Source: Deltaproteobacteria bacterium
Lineage (GTDB): Bacteria; Desulfobacterota; GWC2-55-46; DRQE01
Assembly: GCA_015492245.1 (NCBI GenBank)
Contig: WGFM01000016.1
Coordinates: 1-62,248, forward strand
Reading direction: 5' to 3'
DNA length: 62,248 nt
Shown piece by piece: positions 49,705 to 59,134 of the stretch. A program made the translations under genes and the position numbers. Within the stretch, counting starts at the first letter, position 1. The number at the start of each line of letters is the position of its first letter. Under the pieces are notes generated by a model. That model ran no database searches. It saw nothing but the letters and a program-made list of their open reading frames with translations, and was not told where the DNA came from.

Positions 49705-50514
49705 ATGCAACCTAAAAGACGATATGGTCAACACTTTCTTGTAAACCCCGGGGTTGTGGATAAGATTGTAAGGCTTGCCTCCCTCAGTTCCCATGACCTT
49801 GTGGTGGAGATAGGCCCTGGCACAGGTGTTCTTACAGAAAGGCTCCTCAAAAGTGGCGCCACAGTTGTGGCCATAGAGGTGGACGAAAGGCTTGTGGAGG
49901 GCCTGAAAGAGAGGTTTTCTGTGCACCCAAACTTCACCCTCCTTCATGCCGATGCCCTCAGAGTGGATTTTAAAGAGTTGAGCCAGAAGTACCGAAGAAG
50001 GATAAAGGTGGTTTCAAATCTGCCCTACAATATAAGCGGTGCCATACTGTTTGAATTTGTAGATCAATGGGAGGCATTCGACTATATGGTGCTTACCCTT
50101 CAGCGTGAGGTGGTGGAAAGGATTACCGCACGGTGCGGCACAAAGGCATACGGGGTGCTCACCGTGGTGCTCCATGCCTATGGGATGGCAAAAAAGGAGT
50201 TCCATGTTATGCCCGGCTCCTTCAGGCCAAGGCCAAAGGTGTTCTCAACGGTGTTTACACTGAGAATGAGGGAAAAACCCCTGGTAGAAAAAGATGTGGA
50301 ACCATTGTTCAGAAAGGTGGTGAATGCTTCGTTCTCCAGAAGAAGAAAAACCATACAGAATGCCCTTAAGCCCATCGTCCCACAGGAGACCCTCAACAAT
50401 GCCCTGGGGCTTGCAGACATATCCCCACTGGCAAGGGCAGAGGAAATCTCACCAGAAGGGTACATAAAACTGTCAACCACACTTTACACCCTGACAAAAG
50501 GGGCATATAATTAA
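49705..50514 (+). CDS. rsmA: 16S rRNA (A1518/A1519-N6)-dimethyltransferase RsmA (KsgA)
   Basis: A 269-residue SAM methyltransferase. SAM-binding motif EIGPGTGVLTERL, catalytic NLPYNISG, and FRPRPKVFSTV are all present. It dimethylates two adenines near the 3' end of 16S rRNA. It ends the long plus-strand run; the next gene has its own promoter. Confidence 0.97.
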   Translation: MQPKRRYGQHFLVNPGVVDKIVRLASLSSHDLVVEIGPGTGVLTERLLKSGATVVAIEVDERLVEGLKERFSVHPNFTLLHADALRVDFKELSQKYRRRIKVVSNLPYNISGAILFEFVDQWEAFDYMVLTLQREVVERITARCGTKAYGVLTVVLHAYGMAKKEFHVMPGSFRPRPKVFSTVFTLRMREKPLVEKDVEPLFRKVVNASFSRRRKTIQNALKPIVPQETLNNALGLADISPLARAEEISPEGYIKLSTTLYTLTKGAYN

Positions 50515-50552
50515 ATTATAAAAAAGGAAAGTTTCAAGCCTGCTTTTTTTGC

Positions 50553-50582
50553 TTGACATATATTCCAATTTTGTGATATTAT
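50553..50582 (+). promoter_or_regulatory. Promoter of the primary sigma factor gene
   Basis: TTGACA at 50553-50558 and TATTAT at 50577-50582 are separated by 18 bp. It is the only promoter of this quality between rsmA and rpoD. Confidence 0.72.
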
Positions 50583-50623
50583 TTTCATTTTGAAAAAATC
50601 TACAAGGTAGATGGTGGTGTCTT

Positions 50624-52147
50624 ATGGGTGATAATACATCAAATACATCGAGTAGCAACAGTAATAACAACGATCTCCTTTCTCTTATAAACACTGGTAG
50701 AGAAAAAGGTTTTCTTACCTATGACGAGATAAACGAGGCCTTCTCTGACCAGAACTTTTCCGTTGAGGAGATGGACAATCTGCTTGAGACCCTGGGAGAG
50801 CTTGGTATAGAGGTGGTGGATACAGCCGAGGATGTCTCCTCAGGTGAAGAACTCGTAGAGGTCAAGGAAGAGGACATATTCGAAGAGGTCGAGAGGGTAG
50901 AGGACCCTGTAAGGATATACATGAAGGAGATGGGGGCGGTATCTCTTCTCAAAAGGGAAGAGGAGATAGTGCTCGCAAAGAGGATTGAGGACTCGAGGAC
51001 GGCTCTTAAGAAACTCACCCTGAGCAGCCCCTTTGCCATGCGGGAGATACTCAGGTTCGTAAGGAGGATAAAGGAGGAGAAGACATCTATCAGAAGGCTT
51101 CTTGAGGAGCCAGAAGAGGGACAGTTCGATGAGGAGACCACGAAAGAGGTTGTGGCAAGGCTTGAGGGCCTCAAGAGAAGAAAGCCCGAGAATGCATACA
51201 AGGTGCTGAAGGATATAAACTTGAGCTCCAACATAATTTCAAGAATAGTGGAGAGGATTATACGGCTCGAGAGGCTCATAGAGAGGGAAGAGGCAAAAAG
51301 AGGGCCAAAGAAGAGCCAGAGGGCAAAGCTCAGGGTTAGAAGGGTGTTGAGAAAGCTGGGCATGAAGAGGGCGGAGCTCAAAAAGCTTGCCGAAGAGGTG
51401 AGATACCACAATGCAAACATGCATGAGGCAAAAAGAAGGCTCATAGAGGCAAACCTGAGGCTCGTGGTGAGCATTGCAAAAAGGTATGTTAACCTGGGTC
51501 TTAAGTTCTCTGACCTCATCCAGGAAGGAAACATAGGCCTTATGAAGGCCGTGGACAAGTTCGACTACAAGAAGGGCTACAAGTTCTCCACCTATGCCAC
51601 ATGGTGGATAAGACAGGCCATAACCAGAAGCATTGCAGACCACGGCAGAACCATAAGAATACCTGTCCACATGATAGAGACCATCAACAGGTTGCTTCAG
51701 ACCTCGAGGCAGTTGCTTAAAGAGCTGGGCAGAGAGCCCGATCCCGAAGAGATAGCAGAGAGGATGGACATACCCATCTCGAAGCTGCGTAGAATACTGA
51801 GGTTGATGAAGCAGACCCTGAGCCTGGAGACCCCCATAGGCGATGACGAGGAGAGCTCCCTCGGAGACTTCATCGAGGACGAAAAATCCCCCTCACCCGT
51901 GGATGTGGCCATAGAGAAGGATCTTGCCAACCAGACAGACCTGGCTCTACAGAGCCTCACGCCAAGGGAACAGAAGGTGTTGAGGATGCGTTTCGGTATA
52001 GGTGAAAGGCAGGACTATACCCTCGAAGAGGTTGGTAAGGTGCTCGGGGTTACAAGGGAGAGGGTAAGGCAGATTGAGGCAAAGGCCATAAGGAGGCTTC
52101 GTCATCCCACAAGGGCAAAGCTGCTCAAGGCCTTCTGTGAGAGTTGA
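50624..52147 (+). CDS. rpoD: RNA polymerase primary sigma factor RpoD
   Basis: A 507-residue sigma factor. After a Ser/Asn-rich start (about 1-20), region 1.1 ([16 protein letters not shown], acidic to ~95) precedes region 1.2 ([16 protein letters not shown]), a non-conserved region, then regions 2 ([27 protein letters not shown]), 3 and 4 ([19 protein letters not shown]). Region 1.1 makes this the best candidate for the housekeeping factor. The poly-Ser/Asn start is unusual. Its 3' end overlaps the convergent yggU gene by 23 bp, and a palindromic terminator lies inside yggU. Confidence 0.95.
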   Translation: MGDNTSNTSSSNSNNNDLLSLINTGREKGFLTYDEINEAFSDQNFSVEEMDNLLETLGELGIEVVDTAEDVSSGEELVEVKEEDIFEEVERVEDPVRIYMKEMGAVSLLKREEEIVLAKRIEDSRTALKKLTLSSPFAMREILRFVRRIKEEKTSIRRLLEEPEEGQFDEETTKEVVARLEGLKRRKPENAYKVLKDINLSSNIISRIVERIIRLERLIEREEAKRGPKKSQRAKLRVRRVLRKLGMKRAELKKLAEEVRYHNANMHEAKRRLIEANLRLVVSIAKRYVNLGLKFSDLIQEGNIGLMKAVDKFDYKKGYKFSTYATWWIRQAITRSIADHGRTIRIPVHMIETINRLLQTSRQLLKELGREPDPEEIAERMDIPISKLRRILRLMKQTLSLETPIGDDEESSLGDFIEDEKSPSPVDVAIEKDLANQTDLALQSLTPREQKVLRMRFGIGERQDYTLEEVGKVLGVTRERVRQIEAKAIRRLRHPTRAKLLKAFCES

Positions 52148-52478
52148 TAAGGACCTGTAGGCTTCGGCCAAGAAGGGTAGAGACGATCGTCTCTACCCTT
52201 TCTTCTTCTATACCCTTCAGTCTCACCTGCTTCCTCCTTGATGCGTGCCCACCTACTATCTCCACGGAGGACCTTCTTATGCCGAAAACTCTGGCCAGAT
52301 ACTCTACAAGCCTTTTGTTTGCCTTACCATCCACAGGCGGGGCATTGAGTCTTATCTTGAGCGAGCCGGCACGGATGCCACACAGCTCGTCCTTCCTTGC
52401 AGAGGGCTGGATGTAGAGGGACAGAAGCAACCCCTCACGGGTGGCCTGTATGAATGGATAGCCAGCAGACCTACTCAT
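52125..52478 (-). CDS. DUF167/YggU-family protein
   Basis: A 117-residue YggU protein. The core ([33 protein letters not shown]) is family-typical. The last ~25 residues (after VRLKGIEEE) are an extension longer than usual; they overlap the end of rpoD by 23 bp and pass through the rpoD terminator. A start a little downstream is possible. Function is unknown in bacteria generally; here it ends the ylm-like cell-division cluster. Confidence 0.88.
   Translation of the reverse strand: MSRSAGYPFIQATREGLLLSLYIQPSARKDELCGIRAGSLKIRLNAPPVDGKANKRLVEYLARVFGIRRSSVEIVGGHASRRKQVRLKGIEEERVETIVSTLLGRSLQVLINSHRRP
52173..52206 (+). terminator. Palindromic terminator of rpoD, inside the yggU coding region
   Basis: A perfect 28-bp palindrome (52173-52200) of two 14-base arms, AAGGGTAGAGACGA and its complement, is followed on the plus strand by the T-rich TCTTCT. 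It lies 26 bp after the rpoD stop and is a likely Rho-independent terminator for it. The zero-base loop means the middle bases must stay unpaired in the RNA hairpin. Confidence 0.7.
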
Positions 52479-52977
52479 CCATCTTCTTGAAAAAGTGGAG
52501 CTTTTCTGCCTCTCCCTCCACCCTCTCTGCCTCTTTTTCTCCCATGTCGATAAGGTTCATGTGGTAGTTGAGGACTGCCCTGAGTTCTGTTTCGAACTCC
52601 ACGCGCTGCCTCTTGAGGTCAACAAGGTGTTCCCTGAGTTTGGCCACCTCCTGGTGTGCCTGCTCTATGATCTTGTCTGCCTCGTGTTGTGCCTCCGCAA
52701 CCACCAGGTCTGCCTCCTTGCGCGCCGTCGTCTTCAGTTCTTCCACCATCTTCTGGGCTGTGGTTATGGTGTCCTTGAGAAGACCCTCTCTTCTCTCATG
52801 TTCTGCGAGTCTCTCTTCCACCGTTCGGAGCTCCGACCTCAAACGTTCGATTTCCTTTGTTGCCTCCGTGAGGGCATCCACACAGAGCTCTCTGAGGGTC
52901 TCCACATCCTTACGGTTGTAGCCCATGGCTGCCCTTCTTAGCTGAAACTCCTTGAGTTCTATAGGGGTTATACCCAT
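52471..52977 (-). CDS. DivIVA-domain protein
   Basis: About 168 residues from the ATG at 52977, which follows GGAGGGCAACACC. The N-terminal segment TPIELKEFQLRRAAMGY matches the DivIVA membrane-binding domain; the rest (about 40-140) is a long coiled coil rich in Glu/Lys. DivIVA proteins mark curved membrane and recruit division or wall-growth factors. An in-frame start 30 bases further upstream would include MVSKKKEGNT and overlap the ribosome site, so it is rejected. Confidence 0.92.
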   Translation of the reverse strand: MGITPIELKEFQLRRAAMGYNRKDVETLRELCVDALTEATKEIERLRSELRTVEERLAEHERREGLLKDTITTAQKMVEELKTTARKEADLVVAEAQHEADKIIEQAHQEVAKLREHLVDLKRQRVEFETELRAVLNYHMNLIDMGEKEAERVEGEAEKLHFFKKMDE

Positions 52978-52996
52978 GGTGTTGCCCTCCTTTTTT

Positions 52997-53299
52997 TTAG
53001 AAACCACTCATACGAATAGCCAGGTCCCTTATGGTCGACACGAGAAAGCTCTGCAGGAATATTATGACCAGCAGCACTACAAGAGGCGAGATGTCTATAC
53101 CACCCATGTAGGGTAGCCTCTTTCTTAAGGGATAGAGCACTGGTTCTGTAACATTGTAGAGAAACTGCACTATAGGGTTGTAGGGGTCAGGGTTCACCCA
53201 TGAGATGAGTGCCCTTATGATGATTATCCACATGTATATGGTAAGGGCCCATGACAGTATTATCGCCAGGGCATTCAGCAGATTTGCAAATACAAACAC
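52997..53299 (-). CDS. YggT-family membrane protein
   Basis: About 100 residues with two hydrophobic segments (LLNALAIILSWALTIYMW and PLVVLLVIIFLQSFLV) and the conserved RALISWVNPDPYNPIVQFLY in the middle. YggT (YlmG) proteins accompany the ylm/division cluster. The frame is open up to a TTG at 53308 that overlaps the proC stop, but GTG at 53299 is better spaced from AGGAGG. Confidence 0.9.
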   Translation of the reverse strand: MFVFANLLNALAIILSWALTIYMWIIIIRALISWVNPDPYNPIVQFLYNVTEPVLYPLRKRLPYMGGIDISPLVVLLVIIFLQSFLVSTIRDLAIRMSGF

Positions 53300-53304
53300 C
53301 TTGT

Positions 53305-54141
53305 TCAATCCTCCTCTGCGAGCTCTTCTGCCCGCCTTTTTGCAGCCTCTATGGTCTTTAATATTATATCCTTAAAACCCATCTTTTCAAGAACCTCAAG
53401 GCCTGCCACCGTTGTGCCTCCTGGGGAGGCAACCTTCTTTATAAGCTCCTGTGGTGAGCTGTCGGATTTCTTGATAAGCCTTCCAGCCCCTGCCACGGTC
53501 TGTATGGCAAGGGTTCTGGCATCATCTGGTGCAAGCCCGCCCTTTATGCCTGCCTCTGTGAGGGCATCTATGAACAGGAACACATAGGCAGGACCGCTTC
53601 CGCTGAGGGCGGTTACCGTGTTGAGCAGACCTTCCTCCCCGAGCTCCACCACCACCCCCACAGAGCCGAACAGCCTCTTTACAAGCCTTATATCCTCTTC
53701 CCTCACCCTCTCTTCTGCGTACAGCCCTATGGCACCCTCTCTTATGAGCGAAGGGGTGTTGGGCATGGCCCGTATAACAGGGGGATGGCTCTTCAGGCCA
53801 CACCCTGCAAGGACAGAGTGTATGGCATCTATGGTCCTACCTGCCATGACAGACACTATGAGTCTGGTCTCGTCCATATGTTCTGCAGTATCCTCAAGGG
53901 CTGCCTGCATATCCTGTGGCTTTATGGTGAGGAATATTATATCAGAGTTTGCAGCAACCTCATAGTTTTTGTTGTATACCGTTATCTCGTATCTTTCGGC
54001 AAGCCACAGCATTCTATCCTTGAGCCTGTCTGCTGCGAAGATTCTGCCCGGGCTTACAAGCCCCGAGCCTATAAAGCCATTTATCAGTGCCTCTGCCATG
54101 TTGCCCGCACCTATGAAACCTATGTTCCTTTCTATATCCAT
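53305..54141 (-). CDS. proC: Pyrroline-5-carboxylate reductase
   Basis: A 278-residue NAD(P)-dependent enzyme, the last step of proline synthesis. Rossmann motif IGFIGAGNMAEALI at the N-terminus, RAMPNTPSL and the C-terminal VASPGGTT signature are present. It lies 3 bp after yggS and 5 bp before yggT. Confidence 0.97.
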   Translation of the reverse strand: MDIERNIGFIGAGNMAEALINGFIGSGLVSPGRIFAADRLKDRMLWLAERYEITVYNKNYEVAANSDIIFLTIKPQDMQAALEDTAEHMDETRLIVSVMAGRTIDAIHSVLAGCGLKSHPPVIRAMPNTPSLIREGAIGLYAEERVREEDIRLVKRLFGSVGVVVELGEEGLLNTVTALSGSGPAYVFLFIDALTEAGIKGGLAPDDARTLAIQTVAGAGRLIKKSDSSPQELIKKVASPGGTTVAGLEVLEKMGFKDIILKTIEAAKRRAEELAEED

Positions 54142-54144
54142 GGA

Positions 54145-54846
54145 CTATCTGGACTTCTTCTGTGTCCTTTCACCGAATATTGCCCGTCCCACCCTTATGA
54201 TGGTTGCGCCCTCCTCTATGGCCACCTCGAAGTCCTGAGACATGCCCATGGAGAGCTCCTGCATGGAGACCCCCGGGATGTTACGCCTTTTTATGCGTTC
54301 TGCTATACGCCTCAGTGTTATGTAGTATGGCCGTGAAATCTCGGGGTTTTCACTGTACGGAGGAATGGTCATAAGCCCCCTGAGACGAAGGTTTTCAAGC
54401 CCTGCAATGGCCTCTGCAAGTTCTTCTACCTCCTCTATCTCCACGCCTGCCTTCGTCTTCTCCTTTGCTATGTTGACCTGTATCAGTATATCGATGGGTT
54501 TCTGTGCCCTCTTTGAGAGTTCTTTTGCAAGGTTCAGAGAGTCCACAGTCTCTATCATGTGGAAGAGCTCTACCGCGTACTTTGCCTTGTTCTTCTGCAG
54601 ATGGCCTATGAAGTGCCATTTGATGGGTCTTTTTTTGAGTTTCTCTATCTTCTCCTGGGCCTCCTGCACATAGTTCTCCCCGAAGGTTCTTGCCCCTGCA
54701 TCGAATGCCTCTTTTATGCGTCTGGTATCAACACCTTTTGTTACAACGACGAGGGTAACCTCTGCAGGGTCTCTGCCGGCCCTTCTGGCAGCCCTCTCCA
54801 TCCTTGTTCTTACCTCTGCAAGGTTTTCGGCTATCGTCTTTTTCAT
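54145..54846 (-). CDS. YggS-family pyridoxal phosphate homeostasis protein
   Basis: About 233 residues. The PLP lysine is in LVVVTKG, with HFIGHLQKNK and MGMSQDFEVAIEEGAT as family motifs. It is a single-domain TIM-barrel PLP protein with a role in PLP balance. The start is ATG at 54846, following GGGGGAGCAGGGA; a longer frame from 54936 has no family similarity in its first 30 residues. It heads the yggS-proC-yggT-divIVA-yggU run (ylm type). Confidence 0.95.
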   Translation of the reverse strand: MKKTIAENLAEVRTRMERAARRAGRDPAEVTLVVVTKGVDTRRIKEAFDAGARTFGENYVQEAQEKIEKLKKRPIKWHFIGHLQKNKAKYAVELFHMIETVDSLNLAKELSKRAQKPIDILIQVNIAKEKTKAGVEIEEVEELAEAIAGLENLRLRGLMTIPPYSENPEISRPYYITLRRIAERIKRRNIPGVSMQELSMGMSQDFEVAIEEGATIIRVGRAIFGERTQKKSR

Positions 54847-54951
54847 TCCCTGCTCCCCCCATATTTTTGTTGAGAGCCTCTCGGCAGCAGCTTCTGGCAT
54901 CTTGCAAGTTATAGCATATCCCTGGGCTAAATCCAAGGAAAATATTGAGAA

Positions 54952-55818
54952 TTAGTTCTGAAACATGGCCACAAGAAATACCCCTGCCACCATGAGCATG
55001 CCGGCGGTAAGCCTTGCTGCAAGCCTTTCCTCGCCAAAGATGAGCCTGCCATAGAGTATGCCAAACAGAAGGCTCAACCGCTTTACCGCTATCATGTAGG
55101 CCGTGTTGGTAAGCACTATGGCCGAGAAATGGGTTATCATCACCAGGGCCGTAAAGAAACCTATGGGCAGATACCTCATGGGACTCTCCGTAATCGATGG
55201 CAGGCTGCCCCTCTTAATCAGCATTATTGTAAGAACAAGTGTAAGCATCAAAGGATAGAAGAGGGCATAGAAGAACGGGGTTGATGCAAGGGTTGCCATC
55301 TTTCCCAGGGTGGAGTTTATACCGTATATGAGGGCCACAAGGAGCATGTAGCGAGAGCCCCGTTCCCTGAAGACAGCCCTGACGGGCTCAAGGAGGCCTG
55401 AGGGAAGCCTGTCTATGTGGAGCATGTAGGCACCAGCTGTTATAAGCCCTATGCCCGCAAGAGCGCCCCATGAGGGCACCTCGCCAAGAAGAAAGAAGGC
55501 TATAACCACCGTGAATGCAGGGGTGAATGCCAGAAAGGGCAGTGTAAGCGAGAGAGGCGACAGCTTTATGGCATGAACATAGAGAAGAAGGCCTGCAACC
55601 TCAAGCGGGATGAGCACAGTTACTATCTTCAAAAACTCGGTATCCAGTGGTGGCAGTGCCTCTGTAAAGAAGACCAGAAGGGCCACAAAGGGCAGGGCAT
55701 AGCCCATCCTTACCCAGGCGAGCACAAAGGGGTCTTCTTCTTTCAATGCCCTTTTTGTAAGTGTATCAGCCGTTGCCGAAGAGAATGCCGTAACAAGTGT
55801 TATGTATAGCCATGTCAT
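54952..55818 (-). CDS. EamA-family (DMT superfamily) transporter
   Basis: A 288-residue membrane protein with about ten hydrophobic segments in two repeated EamA halves (ending near residues 130 and 280), for example FTVVIAFFLLGEVPSWGALAG and LLFGILYGRLIFGEERLAA. The cargo is unknown: amino acids or metabolites are typical. It directly abuts rsmE (stop at 55819, start at 55818). Confidence 0.9.
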   Translation of the reverse strand: MTWLYITLVTAFSSATADTLTKRALKEEDPFVLAWVRMGYALPFVALLVFFTEALPPLDTEFLKIVTVLIPLEVAGLLLYVHAIKLSPLSLTLPFLAFTPAFTVVIAFFLLGEVPSWGALAGIGLITAGAYMLHIDRLPSGLLEPVRAVFRERGSRYMLLVALIYGINSTLGKMATLASTPFFYALFYPLMLTLVLTIMLIKRGSLPSITESPMRYLPIGFFTALVMITHFSAIVLTNTAYMIAVKRLSLLFGILYGRLIFGEERLAARLTAGMLMVAGVFLVAMFQN

Positions 55819-56589
55819 TCAGCCCCTCCCCATAAGCTCATAGGCCGTAACACCCACGGCGAATATGGCGGCTGTCTCTGTGCGCAGTATGGTCGGCCCT
55901 GTGGATACAGGAATAAAACCACGGGCCTCTGCCTCCTTGAGCTCCCCTTCAGTGAACCCGCCCTCAGGGCCCACCATACAGACCACATCTGTGGCCTTAG
56001 ACCCCACGAGGGCTTCCCTTATATGTGGGCTCCTGTGGTGTTCCGAGAGTATGAGCTTCAGTCCCCCGGCATGGCAGGAAGAAAGGGCGGCCAGAAAGGG
56101 CATTATCCTTTCTACCGTAGGAATACTCGGTCTTCTTGACTGTAGCGATGCCTTAAGGGCCCATACCTGCCAGCGATGTGTCTTGTCCTGCAAGAGGCGG
56201 AGGTCTTCTTCTTTTATAGACCTTTCACACTCAAAGGGCACAATAGAGGATACCCCAAGCTCTGTGGCCTTCTCTATTATGAACTTCATCCTTTCACGCT
56301 GGGGGAGAGCCTGAAGAAGGGTTATTTCAACAGATGGGACACGTGTGCCCATGTCCTCGTATACAAGAAGCTCTGCCTCTTCTGTGCCAATCTTGCGGCA
56401 CCTTGCCCTGAACAGCCTTCCCTCCTTGTCTGTAACGGTGAGTGCAAGGGCGGGCCTGGGATTCCATGGAAGAAGGGCCTCAAAGGAAGGCCCACTCAGC
56501 CTGTAGCTCTGGCCTACTCTGATGGTATCCTCTATAAGGATTCTACCCCTCACCAGTTGGATTTTATTTGTTTTGTCCCGCTCTGTCAA
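55819..56589 (-). CDS. rsmE: 16S rRNA (U1498-N3)-methyltransferase RsmE
   Basis: A 256-residue SPOUT methyltransferase. The N-terminal PUA-like part is followed by a knotted C-terminal domain with LLQALPQRERMKFIIEKA, VGPEGGFTEGEL and LRTETAAI, all signatures of RsmE. No ribosome site is obvious at 56589. It abuts the transporter gene downstream. Confidence 0.96.
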   Translation of the reverse strand: MTERDKTNKIQLVRGRILIEDTIRVGQSYRLSGPSFEALLPWNPRPALALTVTDKEGRLFRARCRKIGTEEAELLVYEDMGTRVPSVEITLLQALPQRERMKFIIEKATELGVSSIVPFECERSIKEEDLRLLQDKTHRWQVWALKASLQSRRPSIPTVERIMPFLAALSSCHAGGLKLILSEHHRSPHIREALVGSKATDVVCMVGPEGGFTEGELKEAEARGFIPVSTGPTILRTETAAIFAVGVTAYELMGRG

Positions 56590-56637
56590 ACCAATTTGGC
56601 TTGACTGCGGGCTCCTTTAAGGGTTTAATCCTTTATT

Positions 56638-57729
56638 ATGCACGGAAAGATAAGGGCCGTAATACATGTAGACATGGATGCCTTCTTCGTCTCTGTGGAG
56701 CTTAAGAGAAAAAAAGGGCTTCGTGGAAAGCCCGTTATAGTTGGTGGCGATGGAGACCCACAGAGCCGAGGGGTGGTATCTGCTGCCTCCTACGAGGCAA
56801 GAAGGTTCGGCATACACTCTGGTATGGCGCTGCGGAGGGCAAAGAGGCTGTGCCCCGGGGCAATATTCCTGCCGGTGGATTACGCCCTCTACGAGGAAGA
56901 GAGCGAAAGGTTCATGGATATATTGAGAGAGTATACAGACCTTGTGGAGAGCTTCGGCCTCGATGAGGCATTCGTTGAAATGAGATGTGCTCCAGAAGAA
57001 GACCCCTTTGAGAAGGCCATAACCACCGCACGGAAGATAAAGGAGAGGATAAGGTGTGAGCTAAAACTTACAGCCACCGTTGGTGTGGCACCCAACAAGC
57101 TTCTGGCAAAGCTTGCAACAGAGCTTGCAAAGCCGGATGGGTTCATGGTCATAAGAGAAGAGGATGTAGAAAGGGTCCTGAGGGGGCTACCCGTAAGAAA
57201 GCTATGGGGTGTGGGAGAGAAGACAGAGAAGAGGCTTAAGTTTCTGGGCATACAGACAGTGGGCGAGCTTGCACGCACCCCCCTGTTGCATCTTGTAAGA
57301 TACTTCGGCAGGGCCCATGGCACAATGCTCCATGAGTACTCAAGGGGAGTGGATACAAGCCCTGTGGTGCCATTCCACGAGCCAAACTCCATGTCGAGGG
57401 AGGTAACCTTCGAGAAGGACACAAGGGATGTTTACTTTATAAAAGAGGTGCTCTATGAGCTCACAAAGGATGTGGCCAAAAGGTTGAGGGAGGAAGGCTA
57501 CAGGGCAAAGACCTTCACCATAAAGATAAGATACTATGACTTTAAGACCATAACCCGCTCCAGAACGGTTGTAACCCCTACGGACTCGCTCAACGATATG
57601 TGGACGGTGGTTGCAGAACTTGTGGACAGGGTTGATACCACACAGCCCATAAGGCTTGTGGGGGTTAAGGCATCAGGGCTTGAAAAACGGGGAGAAAAGG
57701 GTGTGCAGAAAGGCTTCAACTATGGATGA
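56638..57729 (+). CDS. dinB: DNA polymerase IV
   Basis: A 363-residue Y-family translesion polymerase. HVDMDAFFVSVE (about 10-21) provides the first catalytic acid, and SFGLDEAFVEM replaces the usual YSIDEAF with conserved D and E. A palm/finger core, thumb and little-finger domain of normal length follow. It lies 48 bp from the divergent rsmE start. No LexA box was recognised upstream. Confidence 0.95.
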   Translation: MHGKIRAVIHVDMDAFFVSVELKRKKGLRGKPVIVGGDGDPQSRGVVSAASYEARRFGIHSGMALRRAKRLCPGAIFLPVDYALYEEESERFMDILREYTDLVESFGLDEAFVEMRCAPEEDPFEKAITTARKIKERIRCELKLTATVGVAPNKLLAKLATELAKPDGFMVIREEDVERVLRGLPVRKLWGVGEKTEKRLKFLGIQTVGELARTPLLHLVRYFGRAHGTMLHEYSRGVDTSPVVPFHEPNSMSREVTFEKDTRDVYFIKEVLYELTKDVAKRLREEGYRAKTFTIKIRYYDFKTITRSRTVVTPTDSLNDMWTVVAELVDRVDTTQPIRLVGVKASGLEKRGEKGVQKGFNYG

Positions 57730-57772
57730 TTGTCCTGCTGTATTCACCGCAACGAGGAGGTCCAGAAAACCC

Positions 57773-59134
57773 ATGTCAAGAACCGATAGATTGAGAGAAC
57801 TCGATAGACTCTATGTGTGGCATCCGTTCACAAGGATGCGCGAGTGGCTTGAGGGAGAACCCCTTATAATAGAGAGGGCACAGGGGGTCTACCTTGTAGA
57901 TACAGATGGAAGGCGTTATATAGACGGGGTGTCTTCCCTGTGGGTTACGGTGCACGGCCACAGAAAGAGGGAGCTTGATCGTGCCATAAGAGAGCAGCTT
58001 GAAAGGGTTTCTCACTCAACCCTTCTGGGCCTTGGCAATGTGCCGTCCATAGTCCTTGCAGAAAGGCTTGTAAGCCTTGCCCCAGAGGGGCTTGCAAAGG
58101 TCTTCTACTCTGACAATGGCTCAACAGCTGTGGAGATAGCCCTCAAGCTTGCCTTCTACTACTGGCAGAAGAAGGGTAAGTATGAGAAAAAGAGGTTTCT
58201 CGCCTTCACAGGGGCATATCATGGAGACACGATAGGCACAATGAGTGTGGGAGAGATAGATGTATTCGTTGGGAGATACAGGCCCCTTCTTTTTCCATCC
58301 TACAGGGCACCCTATCCATACTGTTACAGGTGTCCTGTGGGGAAGGTCTATCCAGATTGTGCCCTTGCCTGCCTTGAAAGGCTCGAGGCCGTGCTCAAGA
58401 GGGCACACAGAAGGATTGCCGCCTGCATCATAGAGCCGGTGGTACAGGGTGCAGCAGGTATGATTGTGGCACCCCAGGGGTTCCTTGAAGGGGTGAGAAG
58501 GCTTACAAAGAGATACAATGTGCTGCTCATAGCAGACGAGGTGGCAACAGGGTTCGGAAGAACAGGCAGGATGTTTGCCTGCCAGTGGGAGGATGTAAGC
58601 CCGGACATCCTGTGCCTTGCAAAGGGGATTACCGGAGGCTATCTACCCCTTGCCGCCACCATCTCGACAGAGCCCATCTTCAGGGCACACCTTGGAACAA
58701 AGAGAAGGCCCGATGCCTTCTACCATGGCCATACCTACACAGGTAACCCCCTTGCATGCAGTGTGGCACTGGCAAACCTGGAGGTGTTCGAAAAAGAGAG
58801 GACACTTGAGAAGATTAAGCCAACGGTGGCACTCTTCTCAAAGCTCCTGGAGGAGTTCAAAGAGCTAAGGCATGTTGGAGATGTAAGATACAAGGGGCTC
58901 ATGGCAGGGATAGAGCTTGTGCAGAACAAGGAAACAAAGAAGCCCTACAGAGTGGAATCGAGGATGGGTGTGCGAGTCTGTATGAATGCAAGAGGTAGAG
59001 GGGTCATAGTGCGTCCCCTCGGGGATACCATAGTGGTCATGCCGCCTTTGAGTATAAAGAAGAGAGAGCTTCGAGCCCTCCTTTCTGCCATCTATGAATC
59101 CATAAGAGAGGTTACAGAAGGTGCCAGAGGGTAG
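57773..59134 (+). CDS. bioA: Adenosylmethionine-8-amino-7-oxononanoate aminotransferase
   Basis: About 453 residues, a class III PLP transaminase of biotin synthesis that makes 7,8-diaminopelargonate. LYVWHPFTRM near the start, FYSDNGSTAVEIALK, ADEVATGFGRTG and LCLAKGITGGYLPL with the PLP lysine are visible. The start is ATG 57773, 12 bp after GAGGAGG; two upstream in-frame starts overlap dinB. The stop overlaps bioD by 14 bases. Confidence 0.96.
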   Translation: MSRTDRLRELDRLYVWHPFTRMREWLEGEPLIIERAQGVYLVDTDGRRYIDGVSSLWVTVHGHRKRELDRAIREQLERVSHSTLLGLGNVPSIVLAERLVSLAPEGLAKVFYSDNGSTAVEIALKLAFYYWQKKGKYEKKRFLAFTGAYHGDTIGTMSVGEIDVFVGRYRPLLFPSYRAPYPYCYRCPVGKVYPDCALACLERLEAVLKRAHRRIAACIIEPVVQGAAGMIVAPQGFLEGVRRLTKRYNVLLIADEVATGFGRTGRMFACQWEDVSPDILCLAKGITGGYLPLAATISTEPIFRAHLGTKRRPDAFYHGHTYTGNPLACSVALANLEVFEKERTLEKIKPTVALFSKLLEEFKELRHVGDVRYKGLMAGIELVQNKETKKPYRVESRMGVRVCMNARGRGVIVRPLGDTIVVMPPLSIKKRELRALLSAIYESIREVTEGARG

